Source: Seongchinamella sediminis
GTDB taxonomy: Bacteria; Pseudomonadota; Gammaproteobacteria; Pseudomonadales; Halieaceae
Reading direction: 5' to 3'
Assembly (NCBI RefSeq): GCF_003457605.1
Contig: NZ_QRAN01000010.1
Span: forward strand, 96,061 to 160,060
DNA length: 64,000 bases
The notes under the pieces were generated by a model, which made no database searches, was not told the origin of the DNA, and worked only from the letters and a program-made list of their open reading frames with translations. Numbering within the stretch: the first letter of the stretch is position 1; every line of letters starts with the position of its first letter. Shown piece by piece: positions 19,605-27,851 of this stretch. The position numbers were made by a program, and so were the translations under genes.

Positions 19605-20640
19605 CCTCGCCACGGCACTTGCCCAGGATGTTACGGGCAAAAGACTTCTCGTCATTGAGGTAATCGTAGGAGTCACCGAGGTACTTCAATGCCCGCTTGC
19701 GGTAGGTGTCACTCAGCAAGGGTGACTCGGCAAACAGCGCAAGCGCCTCCTCCCTGCGGGCATTAATCCTGGCCACCGCATCCCGGTAGCGGGCCTCCTC
19801 CTTGCACCAGCCGAGGAAGTAGCGGGTGGTGATCCGGCGTATCGGCACACTGGCGGGCACGGTGGCGTAGGGCGCATTGATAATACCCGCCGAGTCAAAA
19901 TCATAGGCAACCGGGATAAAACCCTGGTCCGCATCACCGGCGACCAGCAGCTTGGTATTGTGGCAACAATCCTCGCCGGGACGCGACTTCAGGGTGGAGT
20001 AATCCACATTGCCAATCATGAACTGGAATATCTCTACCAGGGCAGTCTGGGCCAGGTCCATTTGCACCCGCATGGTATGGGGAACCGCAAGCTCCTGCAG
20101 GCCGTAGCGCGCGGCCATGTGGTCCACATCCTCGATGAGGAAATTGTGGCTGCTCCAGCGCCTGTCCCCGCTGCCACTGTCCACGTATGCCACGTCCACC
20201 AGTCGGGTGCGAAAGTGATAGTCGCTGTACAGCGCGAACAGCTGGTACACCAGGTATTCCAGGTACACCAGCTGCTGGTACTTGTCCCCGCGCTCACAGG
20301 GACTCACCATTTTCAGCTTGTCCTGTCCGGCCATCAGGGTTCCCACCACTTCCTTCTTGCGGAAATTCAACTGCAGCGGCGGCCGGTCACACATCTCGCG
20401 CCGGTAATTGCCGCGGGTCCGGATTTTTACGCTGAGCCGCTCCGTTTGCTCTCCCCGCTTCTGGCTCCAGCTGCCCTGCAGGTACAGGCGCTCCTGTTTG
20501 TCCTTGTCCCTGTAGGCTTCGAGAATGGGCGCATTGAGCACGGCGCGCAGCGGTTCACTGACGGCAAAAAGCGGAGGATCCGGCGCGCCGCCAAGGTGCG
20601 CTGGCAGTAACAGCAGTGATAACAGCAGTAGTCTGGGCAT
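19591..20640 (-). CDS. Secreted protein with remote CotH-kinase-like features
   Basis: A 349-residue exported protein (signal peptide MPRLLLLSLLLLPAHLGGA). KIRTRGNYRREMCDRPPLQL resembles the RGN...K..PF..K. start of CotH-type atypical kinases, and FIPVAYDFDSAGIIN resembles their metal-binding Asp segment. The match is by eye and weak, so the function is open. It overlaps the DUF4956 gene tail to tail by 14 bases, a pairing also seen for CotH and DUF4956 genes elsewhere. TTG at 20667 is possible, but ATG 20640 fits the signal peptide. Confidence 0.55.
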   Translation of the reverse strand: MPRLLLLSLLLLPAHLGGAPDPPLFAVSEPLRAVLNAPILEAYRDKDKQERLYLQGSWSQKRGEQTERLSVKIRTRGNYRREMCDRPPLQLNFRKKEVVGTLMAGQDKLKMVSPCERGDKYQQLVYLEYLVYQLFALYSDYHFRTRLVDVAYVDSGSGDRRWSSHNFLIEDVDHMAARYGLQELAVPHTMRVQMDLAQTALVEIFQFMIGNVDYSTLKSRPGEDCCHNTKLLVAGDADQGFIPVAYDFDSAGIINAPYATVPASVPIRRITTRYFLGWCKEEARYRDAVARINARREEALALFAESPLLSDTYRKRALKYLGDSYDYLNDEKSFARNILGKCRGEVIAG

Positions 20641-20774
20641 CGTTTTCCTGCGCGGTGCTCTGGTCAAATTGTAGACCAGCCGGGCCGCGTTACAATTGCC
20701 CCGGTGACAGCGCCACGGCGGACCAATGTTAGGCTACGCGGTACCGCCCCGGACCAGTGGACAAAGGATCAGGC

Positions 20775-21437
20775 ATGAACCCATATCAGAACGACGACAG
20801 CAGCCGGCAGGCGCTGGTAGACGCCATGGTCGCCCTGGGCCACAAAGGGCTCAACAAGGGCAGCTCGGGCAATGTCTCTGCGCGCACCGGCGCCGGCATG
20901 CTGATCACCCCCACCGGCATTCCCGCCGCCAGCCTCGAAGCCCGGCAGATCGTCCACATGAACCTGGACGGTGAGCCGGACGCAGACCAGCTGATCCCCT
21001 CCAGTGAATGGCGCATGCACGCAGACGTCTACCGGAGCAAAGCAGGGATTGGCGCCGTGGTTCACTGCCATTCCCCTTACGCGACGATCCTGGCCTGCGC
21101 CCGCAGGGCGATACCCGCCATGCACTACATGGTGGCCGCGGCCGGCGGTCACGGCATACCGCTGGCGGACTACGCGACCTTCGGCAGTCGGGAGCTGTCG
21201 CTGGCCAACCTCAGGGCGCTGGAGGGTTCCCTGGCCTGCCTGCTGGCCAATCACGGGCAGCTCGCGGTGGGCAAGGACCTGGAAGGCGCACTGAAACTGG
21301 CGGAGGTGGTCGAGGAACAGGCGCATTGCTACTGGGGCACCCTGGCCATTGGCGGCCCCGTGGTACTCGATCGCGGGCAGATGGACGAGGTAGTAAGCGC
21401 GTTCGGTGACTACGGGCAGCAGCGCGGCCCCGGCTAG
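20775..21437 (+). CDS. Class II aldolase/adducin family sugar-phosphate aldolase (FucA/Ald2-like)
   Basis: A 220-residue zinc aldolase. NKGSSGNVSAR is the phosphate-binding start, SSEWRMHADVYR carries the acid/base Glu, and GAVVHCHSPYAT plus LLANHGQLAVG give the three zinc histidines. Relatives cleave L-fuculose-1-phosphate or, as Ald2 of the DHAP shunt, 5-deoxyribulose-1-phosphate and 5-methylthioribulose-1-phosphate. The PSSEWR and MHYMVAAAGG wording resembles the Ald2 branch, and mtnA lies at 54 kb. ATG 20775 has AAAGGA upstream; GTG 20757 is an alternative. Confidence 0.8.
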   Translation: MNPYQNDDSSRQALVDAMVALGHKGLNKGSSGNVSARTGAGMLITPTGIPAASLEARQIVHMNLDGEPDADQLIPSSEWRMHADVYRSKAGIGAVVHCHSPYATILACARRAIPAMHYMVAAAGGHGIPLADYATFGSRELSLANLRALEGSLACLLANHGQLAVGKDLEGALKLAEVVEEQAHCYWGTLAIGGPVVLDRGQMDEVVSAFGDYGQQRGPG

Positions 21438-21608
21438 CGCCATGCCAGCGCGCCAGCGCCGCAGCAGGCCGGGACGCAGGTAGCGCAACATATACCGCCT
21501 ATGCAGACCAGCGGCACCGGTTTTGCGCCAATGGCGATGCGGGATGCCCCCGCTGGGTCCGCGCTGTGGTAAAATTTTCGCTCACCCAACCACAGGCATT
21601 GACACGCT

Positions 21609-22220
21609 ATGGGCGTTTCCAGGCTCATTACCGCGGGCACACTGGTGGCAGCGCTGGTAGCATGCACCGACCACAGCGCGGACGCACCGGCGAGCGGCAG
21701 CGAGCAGTGCCAGGGCCGCGGCCAGAACCTGCTGCAGGACCCGGACTTCGCCACCATCGGCGGCTCCCGGCGGGAGCGCCAGTGGTTCCATTCCCAACAC
21801 GGCGGTGAACCGTCCTTCGAGCACAGCGCCAGCAACGGCGAACTGTTAATCGAAAAGACCGGCAGTGAACCCTGGTTCATCCTGACCCAGATCATCCAGC
21901 GCGCCGACATTCCCGGCCGGCGGGTTGTATTCAGCGCCGAGATCAAGCTGGACCTTCATCCCCCGGCGATTCCACATGCCTTCAAACAGGGCGGCGGCCT
22001 CACCGTCACTGCCATGGCGAACGGCAAACCGGTCCTGCGCTCGCTGATGGAACACGAGCCCCACATGGGCACGACAGACTGGCAGCCCGTGCAGGTGGTA
22101 CTGGAGTTACCGAAGCAGGTGCAGTCAGTGCGCCTGGGCTTTATCCACCAGGCAGACGGCAGCATGCGGGTTCGCAACCCCGCCCTCAAGCGCATCGCCA
22201 GGGATGACTGCGATGGCTGA
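21609..22220 (+). CDS. Lipoprotein of unknown function with carbohydrate-binding-like domain
   Basis: A 203-residue protein with a lipoprotein signal: MGVSRLITAGTLVAALVAC, where LVAC is the lipobox (Cys about 19). The mature part starts with NLLQDPDF and has alternating beta-type segments (GRRVVFSAEIKLDL, QPVQVVLELP), the style of a carbohydrate-binding-module jelly roll. The binding partner is unknown. It precedes the porin gene by 142 bases on the same strand; that gap holds only a short GCCGGTAGCCGGC hairpin. Confidence 0.65.
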   Translation: MGVSRLITAGTLVAALVACTDHSADAPASGSEQCQGRGQNLLQDPDFATIGGSRRERQWFHSQHGGEPSFEHSASNGELLIEKTGSEPWFILTQIIQRADIPGRRVVFSAEIKLDLHPPAIPHAFKQGGGLTVTAMANGKPVLRSLMEHEPHMGTTDWQPVQVVLELPKQVQSVRLGFIHQADGSMRVRNPALKRIARDDCDG

Positions 22221-22362
22221 CCGGTGGGTACCCGGGATTCGGGGCCATTCGCAGCATGCCGGTAGCCGGCGTCACCACCATTCACATTTCAGCAACCAGG
22301 TCTGCGACTACATCCATTACCGCGGATGCGGCGCAGTCACTGGGCATTCCAAGGAGAGTAAT

Positions 22363-23601
22363 ATGACAGCACGCAACCTCAGCCTGGGCATTTTTGCCGC
22401 CACCGCGCTCGGTATCTCGATCACCCCCGCCTTCGCCGACACGAGCAGCGGCAACGACTTCACCAGCCTGTTCACCGACGGCAAGGCCTCATTCAACTTC
22501 CGCTATCGCTACGAGCACGTGGACCAGGACAGCTTCAGCCGCAATGCCAGGGCCTCAACCCTGCGCTCCCGGCTGACCTTTAACTCGGCCGAGTACCGCG
22601 GGCTGTCCTTCCTCGCTGAATTCGACGATGTCACCGCCATTGGCAGTGACGACTACAACTCCACCGCGAACGGCAATACCGGCTACCCGGTGGTAGCCGA
22701 TCCCGAGGGCACCGAGGTCAACCAGGCCTGGCTCAAGTATGCCGCCGGCGCGGCGTCGGGCACCTATGGCCGGCAGCGCATACTGCACGGCAGCCAGCGT
22801 TTTATCGGCGGGGTTGGCTGGCGCCAGAACGAGCAGACCTACGATGGTTTCCGCGCGATGTACCAGGGCGATCAAGGCTTTACGCTTGACTATGCCTACG
22901 TGTACAACGTCAACCGGATCTTCGGCCCGGACGACGGGCCGGTACAACCCGCCAATCATCACGGCGAGAACCACTTCCTGCGCGCCGACTGGGCCTTCGC
23001 CGAAAATCACACGCTGACCGGTTTCTACTACGGACTTGATATAGACGATGACCCCGCCTATGCCGCGGGCAAAACCGTGGGTAACTCCTCCGACACCGTG
23101 GGTGTGGAATACAGCGGCAAGTTTGGCCCCGTGGGCGCCAAAGCCGCTTATGCGACCCAGTCTGAGGCCGGTGACAGCCCGCTGTCCTACGATGCCGACT
23201 ACTACCTGCTCGAGGGTAGCTTCGCCTTCTCCGGCCTCAAGGCCAGCCTGGGTTACGAGGTGCTTGGCGCCGGTGATGGCGTCGGCTTCAAAACCCCCTA
23301 CGCCACCCTGCACAAGTTCCAGGGCTGGGCCGACATGTTCCTGGTCACTCCCGGGGACGGTATCGAGGACCTCTACCTGGGCCTGACCGGCAAACTCGGA
23401 CCGGTAGCCCTGGGCGGTTTCTACCATGACTTCAGTGCCGAGGACTCCAGTGAGGACTGGGGCTCGGAAATCGACCTGGTAGCCACCTGGGACTACAGCA
23501 AGAACTGGAGTTTCCAGCTCAAGTACGCGAGCTTTTCCAGTGACTCGGACGCCTACGCCGATACCGACAAGGCCTGGTTGACGGTGAACTTCAAGATTTG
23601 A
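22363..23601 (+). CDS. Outer-membrane porin, alginate-export family
   Basis: A 412-residue outer-membrane beta-barrel with signal peptide MTARNLSLGIFAATALGISI ending near AFA. FNFRYRYEHVDQD, ARASTLRSRLTF and the block GTYGRQRI match the alginate-export (AlgE-like, 18-strand) family, whose members carry anionic sugars or small solutes. Alternating aromatic/hydrophobic strands continue to the end (AWLTVNFKI). AAGGAG is seven bases before ATG 22363; the frame upstream to 22204 is unsupported. It may act with the preceding lipoprotein. Confidence 0.8.
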   Translation: MTARNLSLGIFAATALGISITPAFADTSSGNDFTSLFTDGKASFNFRYRYEHVDQDSFSRNARASTLRSRLTFNSAEYRGLSFLAEFDDVTAIGSDDYNSTANGNTGYPVVADPEGTEVNQAWLKYAAGAASGTYGRQRILHGSQRFIGGVGWRQNEQTYDGFRAMYQGDQGFTLDYAYVYNVNRIFGPDDGPVQPANHHGENHFLRADWAFAENHTLTGFYYGLDIDDDPAYAAGKTVGNSSDTVGVEYSGKFGPVGAKAAYATQSEAGDSPLSYDADYYLLEGSFAFSGLKASLGYEVLGAGDGVGFKTPYATLHKFQGWADMFLVTPGDGIEDLYLGLTGKLGPVALGGFYHDFSAEDSSEDWGSEIDLVATWDYSKNWSFQLKYASFSSDSDAYADTDKAWLTVNFKI

Positions 23602-23634
23602 ACCGGGATTGCACGCGGGCGTAGTGCCGGCGTC

Positions 23635-24036
23635 TTACTTGGCGCTGGAACGCAGGATAAACGCTTCCAGCTCCTTGTCGACGCCAAACACATGGCGGGT
23701 CAGCCATTCGGTCAGGTAGGTGGAGATGAGCTCCCGGAAAGCCGCATCGAGGTCCTGCCCGGGCTGTAGCAGCTGGTTTATTTCCTCGCGAAAGCGGTCA
23801 TGCGCCTCGCGGTGATCGTCCCTGTCCGGATAGTCCAACAGCTCCATGTACCGCTCTTCCAGGGCGAAGTGGGTTTCCGTGTACAGGAGCAGCTTGGACA
23901 GCACATCGACGGAACAACCCGGCTCGGCGATCTCGTCGAGAATCTCAAATAACACCTGATGCTGTGCATCCTGCCAGATCAGCTCACTGGTCTTCCTCAT
24001 CGCTCCAGTTTGCCAGCCCGGGAAATCAATCGCCAT
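23635..24036 (-). CDS. Bacteriohemerythrin
   Basis: A 133-residue hemerythrin-fold protein with a di-iron O2-binding site. Iron ligands are visible in order: QHQVLFEILDE, TETHFALEERYM (His, Glu), DDHREAHDRF (His, His) and LTRHVFGVDKELEAF (His, Asp). Roles known for the family are O2 storage, delivery or sensing. An internal ATG at 24000 gives a start closer to some homologues, so the first 12 residues are uncertain. It lies just downstream of deoC on the same strand. Confidence 0.85.
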   Translation of the reverse strand: MAIDFPGWQTGAMRKTSELIWQDAQHQVLFEILDEIAEPGCSVDVLSKLLLYTETHFALEERYMELLDYPDRDDHREAHDRFREEINQLLQPGQDLDAAFRELISTYLTEWLTRHVFGVDKELEAFILRSSAK

Positions 24037-24056
24037 GACTCAGGTCATTGCAGTCT

Positions 24057-24722
24057 CTAGTAGTCCCCGGCGCCGCGCTCGCCCTGCAGGATAGCCACCC
24101 CCGAGCTGGTGCCCAGCCGGCTTGCCCCGGCGGCGATCATGGCCCGGGCAGTGTCGATATCCCGCACGCCCCCCGATGCCTTGACTGCCACGTCCGCGCC
24201 TACCGATGTCGCCATCAGCCTGACCAGGTCGACACTGGCCCCCGCCGCGGCAAAGCCGGTGGAGGTCTTGACGAAGGCGACCCCGAGCTCCGTGCACAGC
24301 TGGCACAGGGTGACAATCTCTTCCCTGCCCAGCAGGCAGGCCTCGAAAATGACCTTCAGCGGCACCTGGCCGCAGGCCTGGAGCACCGCGGCCACATCGC
24401 TGCGCACCTGTTCCCAGTGGCCGGCCCTGGCCTGGCCAATGGGGATTACCATGTCTATTTCCGCGGCCCCGTCGGCAATCGCGGTTTGCGCTTCGAAGGC
24501 CTTGGCGGCGGTCGCCATGGCGCCGAGGGGAAAACCAACCACCGAGCACACCCCCACCTCCGTCCCGGCGAGGCAGCGGGCCGCCAGCGACACATAGCCG
24601 GAGTTGACGCACACCGTGCGGAAGCCGTATTCCGCCGCCTCGGCGCAAAGCTGTTCAATCTGCGCCGGCGTCGCTTCAGGCTTGAGCAGGGTGTGGTCGA
24701 TGTAGCGGGCGAGTTCGGTCAT
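24057..24722 (-). CDS. deoC: Deoxyribose-phosphate aldolase
   Basis: A 221-residue class I aldolase that splits 2-deoxyribose-5-phosphate into glyceraldehyde-3-phosphate and acetaldehyde. YIDHTLLKPEAT at the start, AFVKTSTGFA with the Schiff-base lysine and DVAVKASGGVRDID with the second active-site lysine are diagnostic. It is divergent from rbsK with 74 bases between the starts, so one promoter region serves both a deoxyribose-5-phosphate and a ribose route, as expected for nucleoside-sugar catabolism. Confidence 0.95.
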   Translation of the reverse strand: MTELARYIDHTLLKPEATPAQIEQLCAEAAEYGFRTVCVNSGYVSLAARCLAGTEVGVCSVVGFPLGAMATAAKAFEAQTAIADGAAEIDMVIPIGQARAGHWEQVRSDVAAVLQACGQVPLKVIFEACLLGREEIVTLCQLCTELGVAFVKTSTGFAAAGASVDLVRLMATSVGADVAVKASGGVRDIDTARAMIAAGASRLGTSSGVAILQGERGAGDY

Positions 24723-24796
24723 GGCGGCTACCTCCGGCGGGCGAGGGGCTATTCTGGTCTATACTGCAGCGATAATAAACACGTCCCGGGGGTGCT

Positions 24797-25699
24797 ATGG
24801 ATATCGCGGTGATTGGTTCCAACATGGTCGACCTGGTTGCCTATATCGACAAAATGCCGAAGCTGGGTGAGACCCTGGAAGCCGACGACTTCGCCATGGG
24901 CTGCGGTGGCAAGGGCGCCAACCAGGCGGTAGCCGCGGCCCGGCTGGGAGGCCGGGTGCTGATGATGACCCGGGTTGGCGATGACGCCTTTGCCGACAAC
25001 ACCATTCGCAACCTGGCGGAGAGTGGGGTTGATACCCGCTTCGTGGAGCGTGTGCCCGGCGTGTCCAGCGGCGTTGCGCCCATCATGGTAGACCGGGATT
25101 CCCACAACCGCATCCTGATTATTCCCGGCGCCAACAAGCACCTGTTGCCCCCGGCCATCGACGCCGCCGCCGCCACCCTGCGCCAGTGCAAGCTGATTGT
25201 GATGCAGCTGGAAATCCCGCTGGAAACCATTTACCACACCATCGCCCTGGCCAACGATGCCGGGGTGCCGGTCATCCTCAACACGGCGCCGGCGAATCCC
25301 GCCCTCGACCTGGCCTGGGCCTGCCGCTGCGACTACCTGGTGCCCAATGAAACCGAACTGGAAATACTCACCGGCATGCTGGTTGCAGACCTGCCGCAAA
25401 TCGAGGCGGCGGCGCAATCGCTGTTTGAGCGCGGCCTGAAACACCTCATTGTCACCCTCGGCGAAAAGGGCGCGCTGCACCTGCACGGCGAGGACAAACG
25501 CCACTTCCCGGCGCCCACCGTCGATGCGGTGGATACCACCGGCGCCGGCGATGCCTTTGTCGGCTGCTTTGCCCAGACCCTGGTGGCTTCGGGCGATATC
25601 AGCCAGGCGCTAGAACGGGCGATCCGCTATGCCTCGCAAAGCGTCACCGCCCGGGGCACCCAGACCTCCTACCCGGATGCCGAGGCCTTTGGCCACTGA
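24797..25699 (+). CDS. rbsK: Ribokinase (PfkB family)
   Basis: A 300-residue PfkB-family sugar kinase phosphorylating ribose to ribose-5-phosphate. The N-terminus has GSNMVDLVAYIDKMP, followed by GCGGKGANQAVAAARLG (ribose binding), and VDTTGAGDAFVG is the catalytic and anion-hole motif. The length is standard. Its stop abuts the stop of the convergent purine nucleoside permease gene, with no spare base. Deoxyribokinase activity is also possible given deoC next door. Confidence 0.92.
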   Translation: MDIAVIGSNMVDLVAYIDKMPKLGETLEADDFAMGCGGKGANQAVAAARLGGRVLMMTRVGDDAFADNTIRNLAESGVDTRFVERVPGVSSGVAPIMVDRDSHNRILIIPGANKHLLPPAIDAAAATLRQCKLIVMQLEIPLETIYHTIALANDAGVPVILNTAPANPALDLAWACRCDYLVPNETELEILTGMLVADLPQIEAAAQSLFERGLKHLIVTLGEKGALHLHGEDKRHFPAPTVDAVDTTGAGDAFVGCFAQTLVASGDISQALERAIRYASQSVTARGTQTSYPDAEAFGH

Positions 25700-26752
25700 T
25701 CAGGGCGCGGGGATCCTGTCCCGGTACTCTTCCCAGTTGCCGACCAGCTCGTTGACCACCGCACTGCCCACCAGGTAGGCGTTTTCCAGCGCCGCATCGA
25801 GCCCGGCGTAACTGTCGTGCTGTTCTTCCAGCAGGTATTGCGCCGCGGACTTGCCGGGCGGCGGCAGGGTGTAGTTGGACGCCGTCCGCAGCACCATTAC
25901 CCGGTTCTTGTCGACCTTGCCGGCGTTGTGCAGGTAGGTCAGGGACTGGAAGGTGCCGGTGTCTTCCATGGCCGAGCTGACAAAGCTGCCCTCGCCGCCG
26001 GTCCAGTAATCGACCCACTGGTTGGCCCAGTCGTTCATCACTTCACCGTGCCAGAAGGTCATTGCCGCCAGCTGGTCGCCCTTGAGCACGAAGGGTTTGC
26101 GCTGGCCTACCGGGTAGTCCACATAGAGTTTGCGGGTGGCCTCCAGGGTCTCGTGATCCGGCAGCTGCATGTCTTTGGTGAACTGGTAGGCCCACTCGAA
26201 CAGGTCAGCGTTGAGCTCGAACACCTCTCCCAGGCTGTAGGACAGGCGCTGCTGGTCGCCCGGACCCTGGCTGAACAGGGGGAAATAGCCGTGGTCCCAG
26301 TCCTCGGGAATTTCCCGGGCGTCGATTTCGTGGGCCAGGTCACCGTCCACCAGGAAGCGGGCCCAGGCCACCGAACCCAGGGAGGCGTCCGCCGGGTCGA
26401 AACCGGAGATGCCGGCCACCAGCCAGTAGGCCTTGCTGAGATCAAAGCGGGGGTCCAGCCCCAGGGCCATGACGCTGGCGGCGGCATTGGCTGTTCCGAT
26501 GCCGGTGACAATGCCCATGACACCGGTTTTTTCATTCATGTGGATGTCGTGGTGCATGTGCGGCGCCGGGAACACCCTGTCCAGTTGCTGGCGCTCGTAC
26601 CAGCGCTGGAACTCGCCGGCGTCATCGCCGCTGTCATCGCCGGTTTCAAACATGGTCACCACCACTACTTTCACCGGGACAGGCGCCGCCTGGGCGCCGG
26701 CTGCCAGCGCCAGGGCGGCCAGGGCGAGCAGCGATTGCTGTATCAGTTTCAT
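25700..26752 (-). CDS. Exported purine nucleoside permease (NUP)-family protein
   Basis: A 350-residue protein with a Sec signal (MKLIQQSLLALAALALAAG ending AQA), matching the NUP family. KVVVVTMFETGDDSGDDAGEF, MGIVTGIGTANAAASVMALG and WLVAGISGFDPADAS are conserved blocks resembling the nucleoside-phosphorylase fold, and SSAMEDTGTFQSL is the substrate segment. Despite the name, the fold suggests a soluble periplasmic nucleoside-binding or -cleaving protein. It is the last gene of a minus-strand run after the TonB receptor and the transporter. ATG 26752 is preferred over GTG 26758 by spacing from GAGG. Confidence 0.85.
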   Translation of the reverse strand: MKLIQQSLLALAALALAAGAQAAPVPVKVVVVTMFETGDDSGDDAGEFQRWYERQQLDRVFPAPHMHHDIHMNEKTGVMGIVTGIGTANAAASVMALGLDPRFDLSKAYWLVAGISGFDPADASLGSVAWARFLVDGDLAHEIDAREIPEDWDHGYFPLFSQGPGDQQRLSYSLGEVFELNADLFEWAYQFTKDMQLPDHETLEATRKLYVDYPVGQRKPFVLKGDQLAAMTFWHGEVMNDWANQWVDYWTGGEGSFVSSAMEDTGTFQSLTYLHNAGKVDKNRVMVLRTASNYTLPPPGKSAAQYLLEEQHDSYAGLDAALENAYLVGSAVVNELVGNWEEYRDRIPAP

Positions 26753-26785
26753 TACCACAGTACCTCACACCAAGGGCGGCAGGCC

Positions 26786-27787
26786 CTACAGATTGGAATA
26801 GATGATCATGCCCAGGCCCACCAGGAAGGCGGCGAACATGGCGGCGATCAGGCTGTTGGTCCCGGCGGGAGCCTGCCTGAACTCCTTCCAGATAAATACC
26901 CCCCAGAAGGCGGCCACCATGGTGGCACCCTGGCCCAGGCCATAGGACACGGCATAGCCGGCCTTGCCCGCGGCAATGATATTAAAACAGAAGCCGGTGG
27001 CCCAGATGGCGCCGCCCAGAATACCCACCAGGTGCAGCCGCGGCGTGCCGCGACGGAAGTAATCACCTACCGGCACCGGCTCGCCGGTAACCGGCTTGTA
27101 GTTGAGGGGAATGAGAAACAGCAGGTTGGACACCAGCAGGCCGATGCCAAACCAGACCCCGGCGGAGTAGGGCGTCATCAGCCCGGGCTCGGGGCTGGCA
27201 AAATCGAAGGACATGGACTGGGCGACAAAGCGGTAGAAGAAGCCCATGGCAATACCCGCGATGACGGAAATCACCAGCCCCTTGCCCACCCCTGACTGGC
27301 CATCGGCGGGCAGGCGACGGTAAATGAGCGCATCGAGAACAATGGCGACCACCACCAGGCCCACGCCGAGGAACAGCAGCAGGGAATTACTCACCTGCGC
27401 CGGATCGTAATTGGCCAGTACCCCGATTACCAGGGCCAGACCTATGCCCACCGGAAACGCCACCGCCATGCCGGCGATGTCGATGGCGACCACGAGCAGG
27501 ATATTGGCCAGATTGAAGACCGCGCCGCCCAGCAGGGCCATTTTTATGGCCTCGGGACTGGCCTGGGAAATGTCCTCGACGAAACTGCGGCCCTGCTCGC
27601 CACTGCTGCCGAGGGTGAACGCCAGCAACAAGGCCAGCAGCAGCACGCCGATGGAGTAATCCCAGTAGAACAGCTGGAAGCGCCACTCCTGGGTGGCAAG
27701 TTTCTGGGTGTTGGCCCAGGAACCCCAGCACAGCATGGTGACGAAGCACAGGGCGACCGCTACCCCGTAGGATTCAACAATGAACAT
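26786..27787 (-). CDS. Ureide-permease/GRP sugar-transporter-like membrane protein (DMT superfamily)
   Basis: A 333-residue protein with ten predicted hydrophobic helices. The start MLCWGSWANTQKLATQEWRF and the later GNVFNLAN-type segment (here GGAVFNLANILLVVAI) match the plant ureide permease and bacterial GRP/RhaT-type sugar transporter branch. Known substrates in this branch are allantoin, uracil, xanthine, glucose or ribose. Placed between a TonB receptor and a nucleoside permease-family protein and facing ribokinase, it is a candidate inner-membrane importer of ribose or a purine derivative. AGAGGG lies upstream. Confidence 0.8.
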   Translation of the reverse strand: MFIVESYGVAVALCFVTMLCWGSWANTQKLATQEWRFQLFYWDYSIGVLLLALLLAFTLGSSGEQGRSFVEDISQASPEAIKMALLGGAVFNLANILLVVAIDIAGMAVAFPVGIGLALVIGVLANYDPAQVSNSLLLFLGVGLVVVAIVLDALIYRRLPADGQSGVGKGLVISVIAGIAMGFFYRFVAQSMSFDFASPEPGLMTPYSAGVWFGIGLLVSNLLFLIPLNYKPVTGEPVPVGDYFRRGTPRLHLVGILGGAIWATGFCFNIIAAGKAGYAVSYGLGQGATMVAAFWGVFIWKEFRQAPAGTNSLIAAMFAAFLVGLGMIIYSNL

Positions 27788-27851
27788 GAACTGGCCCTCT
27801 TGGGTTTATTAGTAGAAGACGGCAGTCACTTTGCACGCCGGATCAGCGGCA

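Noticed and set aside
25817..27295. 492-residue plus-strand frame over the NUP and transporter genes
   Set aside because: It crosses two well-supported minus-strand genes and has no recognisable motif.
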